From: Sphingomonas sp. QA11
GTDB taxonomy: Bacteria; Pseudomonadota; Alphaproteobacteria; Sphingomonadales; Sphingomonadaceae
Assembly (NCBI RefSeq): GCF_028473665.1
Contig: NZ_CP098774.1
Location: 2,480,001 to 2,544,000, forward strand
Length of the DNA: 64,000 nucleotides
Direction: 5' to 3'
Shown here: in pieces, positions 34,794 through 42,570 of the stretch
How the letters are laid out: every line of letters starts with the position of its first letter
How positions within the stretch are numbered: the first letter of the stretch is position 1
Position numbers and translations under genes: made by a program
The notes under the pieces: generated by a model
Databases searched by the model: none
The model's input: the letters and a program-made list of their open reading frames with translations, nothing else
Told to the model about the DNA's origin: nothing

Positions 34794-35732
34794 ATGCGCC
34801 GCCAAGCCCCGCCGCTCGATGCCACCGAGGCGTTTCTCGCTGCGGCGCGCGCACCATCGTTTCGTGCCGCGGCGGACCAGATTGCGCTCAGCCCCTCGGC
34901 CTTTTCGCGGCGTATCCAATTGCTGGAGAATTTCGTGGGCAGCGCGCTATTCGATCGCTCCGGCCCAACCGTGCAGCTCACCGAGGCGGGCGCGCGCTAT
35001 TTCGCGGAGGTAGCCCCGGCGATGGATGCGATCCGCCGCGCGACCGCGGGCCTGCGCGAACAGACGACGAGCCGGGTGCTCCGCATCATCACGTCGCATT
35101 CGTTGGCGGTCGGCTGGTTGATCCCGCGCATGCCGGCCTTGCAGGAGGAGCACGATATCGAGCTCGATCTGTCGATCAGCCGCGATCCGCAGGCGCTGAC
35201 CTCAGGCAGCGCCGACGTCGCGATCTGGGGCGGGCGCGCCGCCGAATGCGGCTTCGCCCGCGACCGGCTGGTCGATTTGAGCGCCGTTCTCGTTTCCGGC
35301 GCGCGAATGGCAAATGGACGCGAGCCACCGCGCTCGATCGCCGAATTGAAGGGACACCGGCTGCTCGCCGCAAAGACGCCCGAACATAGCTGGCACCGTT
35401 GGTTCGATACGATGGGGCTCGATGCCCGATGCGCCGATTCGGTGATGTCGTTCGATACTGTCCATCTGGTCTATGAGGCGGCGGCGAGCGGCCTTGGCAT
35501 GGCGCTCGCCATCCCGCTGCTGTCGGACCGCTTCATCAAGGAGCAGCGGTTGGTGCCGCTGCCCGGCCCGGCAATGCCGCTCGATCTCGATTACAGCATC
35601 TATTACGCAACGCCCGACGTGGCGCGCCGCCCACTGGTCCGCAGCTTCGTACGCTGGCTCGAACGGGAAGTTTCGGGGTCGCTGGCCGAATTCCGCGCGT
35701 GGAGCGCGCCGCTTGCACGCCACGCCGCATAA
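34794..35732 (+). CDS. LysR-family transcriptional regulator
   Basis: A 312-residue LTTR with N-terminal helix-turn-helix (PSFRAAADQIALSPSAFSRRIQLLENFVG) and the LysR substrate-binding domain; MALAIPLLSDRFIKEQRLV near residue 240 is typical of the GcvA-like group. It is divergent from the metallophosphoesterase-MFS-receptor group and probably controls it. Confidence 0.85.
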   Translation: MRRQAPPLDATEAFLAAARAPSFRAAADQIALSPSAFSRRIQLLENFVGSALFDRSGPTVQLTEAGARYFAEVAPAMDAIRRATAGLREQTTSRVLRIITSHSLAVGWLIPRMPALQEEHDIELDLSISRDPQALTSGSADVAIWGGRAAECGFARDRLVDLSAVLVSGARMANGREPPRSIAELKGHRLLAAKTPEHSWHRWFDTMGLDARCADSVMSFDTVHLVYEAAASGLGMALAIPLLSDRFIKEQRLVPLPGPAMPLDLDYSIYYATPDVARRPLVRSFVRWLEREVSGSLAEFRAWSAPLARHAA

Positions 35733-35937
35733 TCTCACACGGTACCGACACCCGGCATAGGATCGCCGAGATGCTGGTGCGGTCAGCCCGAAGAGCGCCT
35801 TCTGCTGGGACCTGACGTCCACCACCACCATATTCTATGACCGGCTCTGGTAGACTGCCGTCCGACAGTTTTCAGGCGCGGCGGGATCTAGGCTCCGGAC
35901 CAAATAATCCACCGGGTCCCATCTGAAAAGTGCGACC

Positions 35938-36405
35938 ATGCACGCGCGCTCAGCCTCGCTCGATTCCGCCGGCTCCATCGAGATCCGGCTCGGCGGCGCG
36001 CGTCTCGCCGGACCGATGCAGCATGGCGCCCGCCGGGTCAGCACGATTGCCGGCGGCTGGTTCAAGGGACGCGATTTCTCCGGCACTGTCCTGCCCGGCG
36101 GGTCGGATTGGCAACTCATCCGCGCGGACGGCGTGCCCGAGATCGAAGCGCGCTTCCTGGTCGAGTTGGACGGCGGCGGCTTTCTCTCGGTTCTCAACCG
36201 GGGCTATCGCCATGGCCCCGAGGCGATCATGCGCAAGCTGGACGTGGACGAGAGCGTCGATCCCGCCGACTATTACTTCGGCTCGACCCTGACGATCGAG
36301 GTCGGCCCCGGTCCGCTCAGCTGAATGGCGCACACCCGGCTCGTCGCCACTGGCGCGCGCGAGGGCGACCGGGTACGGCTCGCCGTCTTCGCGGTGACCC
36401 GCTGA
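35938..36405 (+). pseudogene. DUF3237 gene interrupted by an in-frame TGA
   Basis: The first 128 codons encode a DUF3237 protein (TVLPGGSDWQLIRADGVPEI, LNRGYRHGP, VDPADYYFGS). A TGA at 36322-36324 then stops it, but reading on in the same frame gives MAHTRLVATGAREGDRVRLAVFAV, which is the normal C-terminal strand and end of the family; the family usually has a tryptophan (TGG) at this point. One base change (TGG to TGA) thus truncates it by 27 residues, or TGA is read through. The immediate ATG after TGA could also restart translation. It lies alone between the LysR and MFS genes. Confidence 0.75.
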
Positions 36406-36460
36406 AATCAACGACGGGAAGCCAGCCATCACGGCCTTATTCCCAAACGGCGCACGCCGC

Positions 36461-37678
36461 TCACCCTGTTGCCCGCCGCTGGAGCAGCGCCAGGACGGCG
36501 GTGGACGCGGCAAGGGCAAAGGTGAGAGTCAACGGCGCGATGGCGCCATAGGTGTCCACGGCATAGCCGCCGACAACCGCGCCGATCGTTATCGCGACCT
36601 GGAATGAAACGACCATCAGGCTACCCGATGCTTCCAGTGCGTCAGGCGCGGCGCGGGACAGGTTGGTTGGCAGCACCACCGGCGCCATACCGAACGCGAA
36701 GCCCCACAGCGCGACGAAGGCGAAGGCGACCGCGACATGTCCGCCCGCCAGCACCAGGGCGAGCGCCGCCAGTCCCATCAGTACGCTGGTGGACACCAGG
36801 GCCATACGGATATTTGCGTCGGCCATGCGGCCACCGGCCACATTCCCGGCCACGGCGGCAATGCCGAACCCAAGCAGCGCAAGGGCAATGGGCACCGTCG
36901 GCAGAAGGGTCACCTGTTCGAGGAAGGGCCGGACATAGACGGAGCCAGCAAAATGCCCCGTCATCAGGAGAAGAATGGAGAGCATGCCGAGTTGAATGCC
37001 ACGCCGCCGCGTCAGCCGCAGCACATCGGCGAGACTGTTGCTGGTGGTTGCCGGCAGGCTCGGCAGGCTCAGCGCCTGTAACAACATGGCAAGCGCGGCC
37101 AGTCCCGCGGTCATCGTCATGGCGCTGCGCCACCCCAGCCAGTCGCTGATCAACGCGCCCATCGCCGGCGCCGCGATGGTGGCAAGCGAGACGCCGAGGG
37201 TGACGATCGCCATGCCCCGGCCGATCGAATTGACGCCCGCCACCCGTGCCACGACCGCGACCGAAAGCGCCCAGAAGCCGCTCAAGGCGATGCCCAGTCC
37301 GGCCCGGCCCAGCAAGAGCAGCCAGAAATCGGTCGCCACTGCCGCAAGGATATTGGAACCGATCGCCAGTGCGCTGAGGCCCACCAGCACTGTCTTGCGG
37401 TTCAATCGGCCGATCAGCACATTGCTGAACAGCGCGGTCACCGCGCCGACCGACGCGGTGGCTGTGACGACCTGCCCCGCAACGCCCTGGCTGACGCCGA
37501 GATCGCGCGCCATGGGTGTCAACAGGCCGGCCGGCAGGAATTCGGCCGACACCAACGCGAAGCTTGCCGCCGCCATCGACAAGATCGCAAACCATGTCGT
37601 TGTGTCCCATGCCTCCTCGACCGGGCCGTCACCTTCTGTCGCGACATCGTCGAATGGCAGGGCTACCGTGTCCAACAT
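36461..37678 (-). CDS. MFS transporter, DHA1/AraJ-like
   Basis: A 405-residue transporter with about 12 hydrophobic segments. It shows ALVSAEFLPAGLLTPMARDLGVSQG in helix 1 and NVLIGRLNRKTVLVGLSALAIG in loop 2/3, as in the drug/sugar efflux (AraJ, YdhP) group. The ATG at 37678 has AGGAGA upstream. It lies 57 bases downstream of an AraC-family gene on the same strand, probably regulated by it. Confidence 0.85.
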   Translation of the reverse strand: MLDTVALPFDDVATEGDGPVEEAWDTTTWFAILSMAAASFALVSAEFLPAGLLTPMARDLGVSQGVAGQVVTATASVGAVTALFSNVLIGRLNRKTVLVGLSALAIGSNILAAVATDFWLLLLGRAGLGIALSGFWALSVAVVARVAGVNSIGRGMAIVTLGVSLATIAAPAMGALISDWLGWRSAMTMTAGLAALAMLLQALSLPSLPATTSNSLADVLRLTRRRGIQLGMLSILLLMTGHFAGSVYVRPFLEQVTLLPTVPIALALLGFGIAAVAGNVAGGRMADANIRMALVSTSVLMGLAALALVLAGGHVAVAFAFVALWGFAFGMAPVVLPTNLSRAAPDALEASGSLMVVSFQVAITIGAVVGGYAVDTYGAIAPLTLTFALAASTAVLALLQRRATG

Positions 37679-37735
37679 GAAGAATCTCCTGAATTGGAGC
37701 TCTCCATAGGCGGGTCATTCCGGATGATCTGTATC

Positions 37736-38722
37736 CTATGATCCGAATTCCATAGCTATTCGTCCAGAATTTGTGCGCCGCACAACGCCTGGCGAGACAC
37801 GCGTAACGCGCTTGAACGCACGCGCGAACGACGCTTCCGACTGATATCCCAGCCGGGCGGCGACGGCGGCGACCGACATACTGCCCTGGCCCAGCCATTC
37901 CCGCGCAAGCTGCATGCGCAGGCGTGTGAGATAGTGCGCCGCCCCTTCGCCAAGGACCACACTGAAGCGCTCGGCGAAGACCGAGCGCGATTGGCCGGCC
38001 AGCGCGGCCAAGCTTTCGAGAGTCCAGCCATGGCCGGGGTCGCGGTGCATCGCCGCCAGGACGCGGCCGAGATGGGGGTCGCGGATCGCGGCGAGCCACC
38101 CAATGGTCGAACTGCCGGTACAATCGACCCAGCAGCGGATGAGCCGCGCGGTCAGCAAATCGGCCATGCGCGACAGGATCGTCGCGCTCCCCATGCGCGG
38201 TTGCGACGCTTCCGCGGTCATCGCTTCCAGCAAGGGGCCGATAATCGGATCATTGGCGGCCACGTCACAGCCCTTGATGAGCGGCGGCATCAGGTTGATC
38301 AGGGGGTGAAGCGCATAGGCATCCAGGACCATGGAGCCACAGAAAAGGGTACTGGTCGCACCGGTTCCTTCCCGCACGACCTCGCAGACATTGCCGCCCA
38401 ACCCGACCACCTGGCAATCCTTGAGGCAGTCGTTCACAACATGCGGGGAACTGGCCAGCCGGTGCGCGATGCCTTGCGGCAGCAATACCAGGTCGCCGTC
38501 ATGCAATTGCTGCCAGCCCTGTGCTTCGGTGTGGATGAAGCACGGCCCCTTGCTGACGAAGTGAAAGCGCAGCAGGTCCTGATGCGGGAAGCCGATACTC
38601 CAGGGGTGCCTGAGTTCGCAGCGGCCATAGTTGACGCCGCTCAGGCGAAAGTCCTGCAGGACCTGGCTGAGCGCATCCATCACGAGTGGCAGCGGCGCGG
38701 GCCTGGACGAAAGGTCAAGCAT
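37736..38722 (-). CDS. AraC-family transcriptional regulator
   Basis: A 328-residue regulator. The N-terminal half is a cupin-like ligand domain (HDGDLVLLPQGIAHRLAS). The C-terminal half has the double helix-turn-helix with TLESLAALAGQSRSVFAERF and MSVAAVAARLGYQSEASFARAFKRV. It is probably the regulator of the adjacent MFS efflux gene. Confidence 0.85.
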   Translation of the reverse strand: MLDLSSRPAPLPLVMDALSQVLQDFRLSGVNYGRCELRHPWSIGFPHQDLLRFHFVSKGPCFIHTEAQGWQQLHDGDLVLLPQGIAHRLASSPHVVNDCLKDCQVVGLGGNVCEVVREGTGATSTLFCGSMVLDAYALHPLINLMPPLIKGCDVAANDPIIGPLLEAMTAEASQPRMGSATILSRMADLLTARLIRCWVDCTGSSTIGWLAAIRDPHLGRVLAAMHRDPGHGWTLESLAALAGQSRSVFAERFSVVLGEGAAHYLTRLRMQLAREWLGQGSMSVAAVAARLGYQSEASFARAFKRVTRVSPGVVRRTNSGRIAMEFGS

Positions 38723-38772
38723 TACGTGAATTTAGGTGCGGAACGTCCGCATGGCAATGGCGATGGAACGCT

Positions 38773-39137
38773 TCACGGCAACGATATCCCGACACGCCGG
38801 AACTTCACGACGCCGCCGGCATATCGCAGCGCGACAGGGCCCTCGGCGTGCGCGGCATCACGTTCTACCGCCCGCCCGCCTTGGGCACCGGGGAGACCTT
38901 GGCGAGTTCGACAATGGCGCCGGTGCCGTAGCCGGGATCGGGGCGGGTGTCGAAGATATTGACCTCATAAACGCTCCCGGGATTGATCCGGTCGCGGTCC
39001 GAGCAGCGGATGAAAATCCCCGAATTGGCGTCGTGGCTGACCCAAAACTCGGCGCGCAGGCCGAAATCGCGGTAGCTCGCCGAAGATACCAGAGCGCTGA
39101 AGTCGCCCTTGTTCGCGCAGATCACAAGCTCGCGCAT
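38773..39137 (-). pseudogene. DUF1080 (3-keto-disaccharide hydrolase-like) gene fragment
   Basis: The strand-rich fold is recognisable: DFGLRAEFWVSHDANSGIFI, RCSDRDRINPGSVYEVNIFDT, then PVPKAGGR. After that an internal piece is missing and the frame changes; ERDAAHAEGPVALRYAGGVVKF followed by RRVGISLP and a stop at 38773 is the family C-terminus. The N-terminus is also lost; the fragment begins abruptly at about 39137, where it abuts the pntB fragment. Confidence 0.75.
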
Positions 39138-39238
39138 ATGCGGGCGTCGATAACGATGTCTTCTACGGGGACAACACGATAATGCTGCTGGCTGACGCGA
39201 AGAAGATGGTCGAGGAGATCGTCAGGGCGCTGGGCTGA
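39125..39238 (+). pseudogene. 3' end of a pyridine-nucleotide transhydrogenase beta-subunit gene (pntB fragment)
   Basis: The frame reads AYAGVDNDVFYGDNTIMLLADAKKMVEEIVRALG then TGA at 39236-39238, which is the C-terminus of PntB (YAGV...F...NT.ML..DAK). There is no upstream PntB sequence; to the left the opposite strand is DUF1080 sequence. So the gene was cut and the 3' end left behind. About 34 codons remain. Confidence 0.7.
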
Positions 39239-39416
39239 TAGATTCGAACCCGGCAGAATCTGAATTTGACGCGCCGTCCCCTGCCCATCGGGCGTGATGT
39301 GGTCGCACTGCATCACTGCCTCTCGCCGCGGTTAGGCTTCCAGCTCCGCCACGATCTGGCGCAGGCTCCTGACAGACTGCGCGCTCCCACAGGTGAAGCG
39401 GATCGATTGCGTCCGC

Positions 39417-39593
39417 CTATCGGCTGGCCCAGGCGCCGAACGCCATGGTCTTCTGCTTGCCGTCGAAATGATAGCTCCAGCGCGACAGCTTGCCGCCGCC
39501 GGGCATGACGAGCAGGAAAAGCCGGTTGCTGTCGGTGAGCTTGTAGGATTTGGGTCGGGGCCTGGCTGCGCGGACCTTTGCGCCAGTGAGCAA
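39417..39593 (-). pseudogene. Tyrosine-type integrase N-terminal fragment
   Basis: From the TTG at 39593 (with CAGGAGG upstream) the frame gives 58 residues: LTGAKVRAARPRPKSYKLTD, then RLFLLVMPGGGKLSRWSYHF and DGKQKTMAFGAWASR before a TAG. This is the Arm DNA-binding N-terminal domain (DUF4102) of island and phage integrases. The catalytic domain is absent. It sits about 185 bases 3' of tRNA-Ser, the usual spot for an integrase of an element inserted in a tRNA gene. Confidence 0.8.
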
Positions 39594-39777
39594 TGGTCGC
39601 CTCCTGAAAATGTACCACGATTTCCGGCCGGCGGTACCACAATGATGTGCCCGAATTTGACGAAACGGGCTTGGACGTGGACGAACGGCCGCGACCGAGT
39701 TGCTCAGCTAAACATCGGTTTTCAGGAGGAAAAAGTCGATATCGGTGGCCCGATACGGCTCCCTGTGGAGGGCCCCA

Positions 39778-39867
<90 letters not shown>

Positions 39868-40016
39868 GCAGAGGTCTTTGCAAGCAACCCCCTGCCCGTG
39901 AAAGCGAGGGTGCCGGTCGAAGAGCGCGCGCCTCTAACGCAAAGCTAAACGTCGCACAAGCACCGGTTCGCGGCCAATCTGCTTGTGCGGCGCAAAAGAG
40001 TCCTTAGATTGACGTC

Positions 40017-40397
40017 ATGCCTCGTGCCCATATCCCTGCTCACCCCTTCGATGCGACGATTCCCCTGCCGCCGGTCTCCCATGCGCGCTTCGCGATCGGT
40101 GATGTGGTGCGCCACCGCATGTTCGATTTCCGCGGCGTCATCTTCGACGTCGATCCGATCTTCGCCAATAGCGCGGAGTGGTATGAGGCGATCCCGGAGA
40201 ATATCCGCCCGCGCAAGGACCAGCCCTTCTACCACCTGCTCGCCGAGAATATGGAATCGAGCTACGTCGCCTATGTCAGCCAGCAGAACCTGATCGCCGA
40301 CGATACGGACGAACCGATCGATCATCCGGCGATCTCCGATCTGTTCACCGATTTCGCCGACGGGCGGTATCAGTTGCGACGCGAGCACAAGCACTGA
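40017..40397 (+). CDS. hspQ: Heat shock protein HspQ
   Basis: A 126-residue protein with the YccV-like domain: RFAIGDVVRHRMFDFRGVIF, DPIFANSAEWYEAIPE, then RPRKDQPFYHLLAENMES and YVAYVSQQNLI. HspQ is a protease-associated (Lon specificity-enhancing, hemimethylated-DNA-binding-like) small protein. It is the first intact core gene on the right side of tRNA-Ser. Its N-terminus is about 20 residues longer than typical. Confidence 0.9.
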   Translation: MPRAHIPAHPFDATIPLPPVSHARFAIGDVVRHRMFDFRGVIFDVDPIFANSAEWYEAIPENIRPRKDQPFYHLLAENMESSYVAYVSQQNLIADDTDEPIDHPAISDLFTDFADGRYQLRREHKH

Positions 40398-40526
40398 GCC
40401 TGTGCCGGACCGCGGCCGGTCGGTTGGCTGGCGGCCTACACGAAACCTGATCTCACGGCAGTCTCCCGGAAGGCCGCGGTGGATGAGCCCCTTCCATCTC
40501 GAGGGACAGGACATCACTTACCCAGG

Positions 40527-40800
40527 CTGACGGCCATCACGACGATACCGTCCGTGCTGCGCTACGTTCCGGCAGCGGTGTCCTGGTACGGCGAGAAGCT
40601 TGGGTTCGAGGTTGATTTCTCCAGGGTAACCCGGCCTGTTATGGCTACGAGTCGCGCGATGGCCAGTGCTCGCACCCGCGATTCGTGGAAAGCCCGAATT
40701 TCGCCGAGCTCACGGCAGACTACAAAGGCGTTGACGTTGCACGAAAGCTCGTCAAACCCACATCCGCTATCCTGGCGGGAACGCGATCTCCTTCGTCCAG
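40527..40800 (+). pseudogene. VOC (glyoxalase/bleomycin-resistance) family pseudogene
   Basis: TAITTIPSVLRYVPAAVSWY then [10 protein letters not shown] is the N-terminus of a VOC protein. A frameshift near 40618 follows, then [16 protein letters not shown] and [19 protein letters not shown] in the next frame, and after a deletion GGNAISFVQ, the typical end of the family. So at least one frameshift and one deletion have destroyed it. Remaining bases up to rplU show nothing else. Confidence 0.75.
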
Positions 40801-41014
40801 TATCGCGCGCTCGCAATCGCCCAATCGCCCCCGCGATGACACCGCGAGCGTGGACACCACGACCGAAAGCGCCGAATACTGGCCTGGTTCGGCTCCTTCC
40901 GTCACCGGGAAGGGCAATTCGGCGTTGACAGAATCGCCTGTCTCCCTTAGCTGCCCCCCTTCTCCCGCCGGGCATGCCTGCGCGGGCACATGCATTTGGA
41001 AAGTGATTGAGGCC

Positions 41015-41392
41015 ATGTTCGCAGTGGTGCGCACGGGCGGCAAGCAGTATCGCGTTGCCGCTGGAGACAAGATCGTCGTCGAGAAGCTCGATGGTGAAGC
41101 AGGAGCGTCGATCACGCTCGCTGACGTTCTGCTGGCGGGCGAAGGCTCGGATCTGCAGTCGGTCGAGGGTCTGACGGTTTCGGCCGAGATCATCGCCCAG
41201 GCGAAGGCCGACAAGGTCATCATCTTCAAGAAGAAGCGCCGCCACAATTATCGCCGCAAGAACGGCCATCGCCAGCAGCACACGATCCTGAAGATCACCG
41301 CGATCGGTACTCAGGAGAAGAAGGCCAAGGCGAAGAAGGCCGACGCAGCCCCCGCGACTGCCGAGGCTGAAGCCCCGGCCGCCCAGGCGTAA
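41015..41392 (+). CDS. rplU: 50S ribosomal protein L21
   Basis: A 125-residue protein starting [20 protein letters not shown], with the conserved [17 protein letters not shown] block near residues 70-88. A 20-residue Ala/Lys-rich tail ([19 protein letters not shown]) is usual in sphingomonads. The frame upstream of 41015 carries pseudogene sequence and is not part of it. It is followed by rpmA 12 bases later. Confidence 0.97.
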   Translation: MFAVVRTGGKQYRVAAGDKIVVEKLDGEAGASITLADVLLAGEGSDLQSVEGLTVSAEIIAQAKADKVIIFKKKRRHNYRRKNGHRQQHTILKITAIGTQEKKAKAKKADAAPATAEAEAPAAQA

Positions 41393-41404
41393 GGAGTAGT
41401 TTAG

Positions 41405-41674
41405 ATGGCACATAAGAAAGCAGGCGGCTCCTCGCGCAACGGTCGTGATTCGGCCGGCCGTCGTCTTGGCGTGAAGAAGTTTGGCGGCGAAACCGTCGTT
41501 CCGGGCAACATCCTGGTGCGTCAGCGCGGCACGAAATTCTATCCGGGCACCAATGTCGGCATGGGCAAGGACCATACCCTGTTCGCCCTCGTGGACGGCC
41601 GCGTGTCGTTCAAGGAAGGCAAGCTCGGCCGTAAATTCTGCTCGGTAGAGATTATGGCGGCCGCGGCCGAATAA
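41405..41674 (+). CDS. rpmA: 50S ribosomal protein L27
   Basis: An 89-residue protein: [20 protein letters not shown], then [20 protein letters not shown], as in all L27. It is cotranscribed with rplU and ended by a strong terminator at 41732. Confidence 0.98.
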   Translation: MAHKKAGGSSRNGRDSAGRRLGVKKFGGETVVPGNILVRQRGTKFYPGTNVGMGKDHTLFALVDGRVSFKEGKLGRKFCSVEIMAAAAE

Positions 41675-41731
41675 AACGGGTAACCGGTCGGGTTGCCCAC
41701 TTGGGCGACCCGGGTTTTCGCAAGAGAACCG

Positions 41732-41766
41732 AAAAAGGGAGACGGGTCGCCCCGGCTCCCTTTTTT
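41732..41766 (+). terminator. Rho-independent terminator after rpmA
   Basis: AAAAAGGGA (41732-41740) pairs with TCCCTTTTTT (41757-41766) around a GC-rich loop, with the T run within the right arm. Confidence 0.85.
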
Positions 41767-41844
41767 CATGCTCCCTCCCCACCCATTGTCGCCTTCCCGT
41801 CATCCCGGCGTGCGAGCGGCAATGCGACCGACGAGGAGAGTAAT

Positions 41845-42390
41845 ATGTTCGCTCGGACTGCAAGATTGACGCTGCGCCCCGGCTGGCCGGAAGATGCGCA
41901 GGCGCTGACTCACGCGATCGCCCATGAGGAGGTCGTGACGAAGCTGTCGCGCGCGCCCTGGCCCTATACGGTGGACGATGCCGAGGAATTCCTGGCAAGC
42001 CCGCGCGAGGCGCACGACGCGCGATTCCTTATCCTCAGCCATGAGGCAGACTATCCGCGGATCGTCGGTTCCGTCGCGGTCTGGTTCCAGGAAGACGCCT
42101 ATGAACTGGGTTATTGGCTGACGCCGTCGGCCTGGGGCCGCGGCTATGCGACAGAGGCCGGGCGCGCCGTGCTCCAGATGGCACGCCACGCGCTTGGCGT
42201 GAAGCATGTCCGTGCCGGGCATTTCGTTGACAATCCGGCTTCGGGCCGGGTGCTGACCAAGCTCGGCTTCCGCCCGACCGGAGCCGTCGTGCCCCGCCAC
42301 TCCCGCGCACGCGACGCCGAGGTGCCCTGCGCCGTGTTCGAGCTCGACCTCGACGAGGACCGAATGTGCGATGTGAAGATGGCTGCCTGA
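41845..42390 (+). CDS. GNAT-family N-acetyltransferase (RimJ/RimL type)
   Basis: A 181-residue acetyltransferase with TARLTLRPGWPEDAQALTHA at the start, ELGYWLTPSAWGRGYATEAG (acetyl-CoA loop) and VDNPASGRVLTKLGFRPTG. The ATG at 41845 follows GAGGAGAG. This gene is commonly found next to rpmA in sphingomonads. The target protein is unknown. Confidence 0.85.
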   Translation: MFARTARLTLRPGWPEDAQALTHAIAHEEVVTKLSRAPWPYTVDDAEEFLASPREAHDARFLILSHEADYPRIVGSVAVWFQEDAYELGYWLTPSAWGRGYATEAGRAVLQMARHALGVKHVRAGHFVDNPASGRVLTKLGFRPTGAVVPRHSRARDAEVPCAVFELDLDEDRMCDVKMAA

Positions 42391-42396
42391 ACAGAA

Positions 42397-42419
42397 CCCT
42401 CTCCCCTGCGGGGAGAGGG
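42397..42419. repeat. Palindrome CCCTCTCCCC-TGC-GGGGAGAGGG
   Basis: A 10-bp perfect stem with a three-base loop, just after the acetyltransferase stop. The hairpin may end transcription; the motif resembles the shorter hairpin at 29261. Confidence 0.65.
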
Positions 42420-42570
42420 GGAAACCGTGTCGCTGCGCCGGCTTTAGCCGCGAAAACGATTTCTTCGCATCAAATCCCATCGAACAGGAGGATTATCAAA
42501 ACCCGCTGATCCGTCGCACGACCTTTGGACAGGTCACGGATTCTCGAGAGATAAAAAAGGGGTTCCAGAA

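Noticed and set aside
39241..39251. GATTCGAACCC, resembling a tRNA T arm, as a second att copy or tRNA remnant
   Set aside because: The 11 bases match tRNA-Ser, but the flanks do not pair into a T stem or acceptor; too short to call.
39332..39416. Short minus-strand frame ending SVRSLRQIVAELEA after the integrase fragment
   Set aside because: No recognisable family and no continuity with the integrase frame.
40562..41998. Minus-strand open frame across rplU and rpmA
   Set aside because: It runs antisense to two ribosomal-protein genes; not real.
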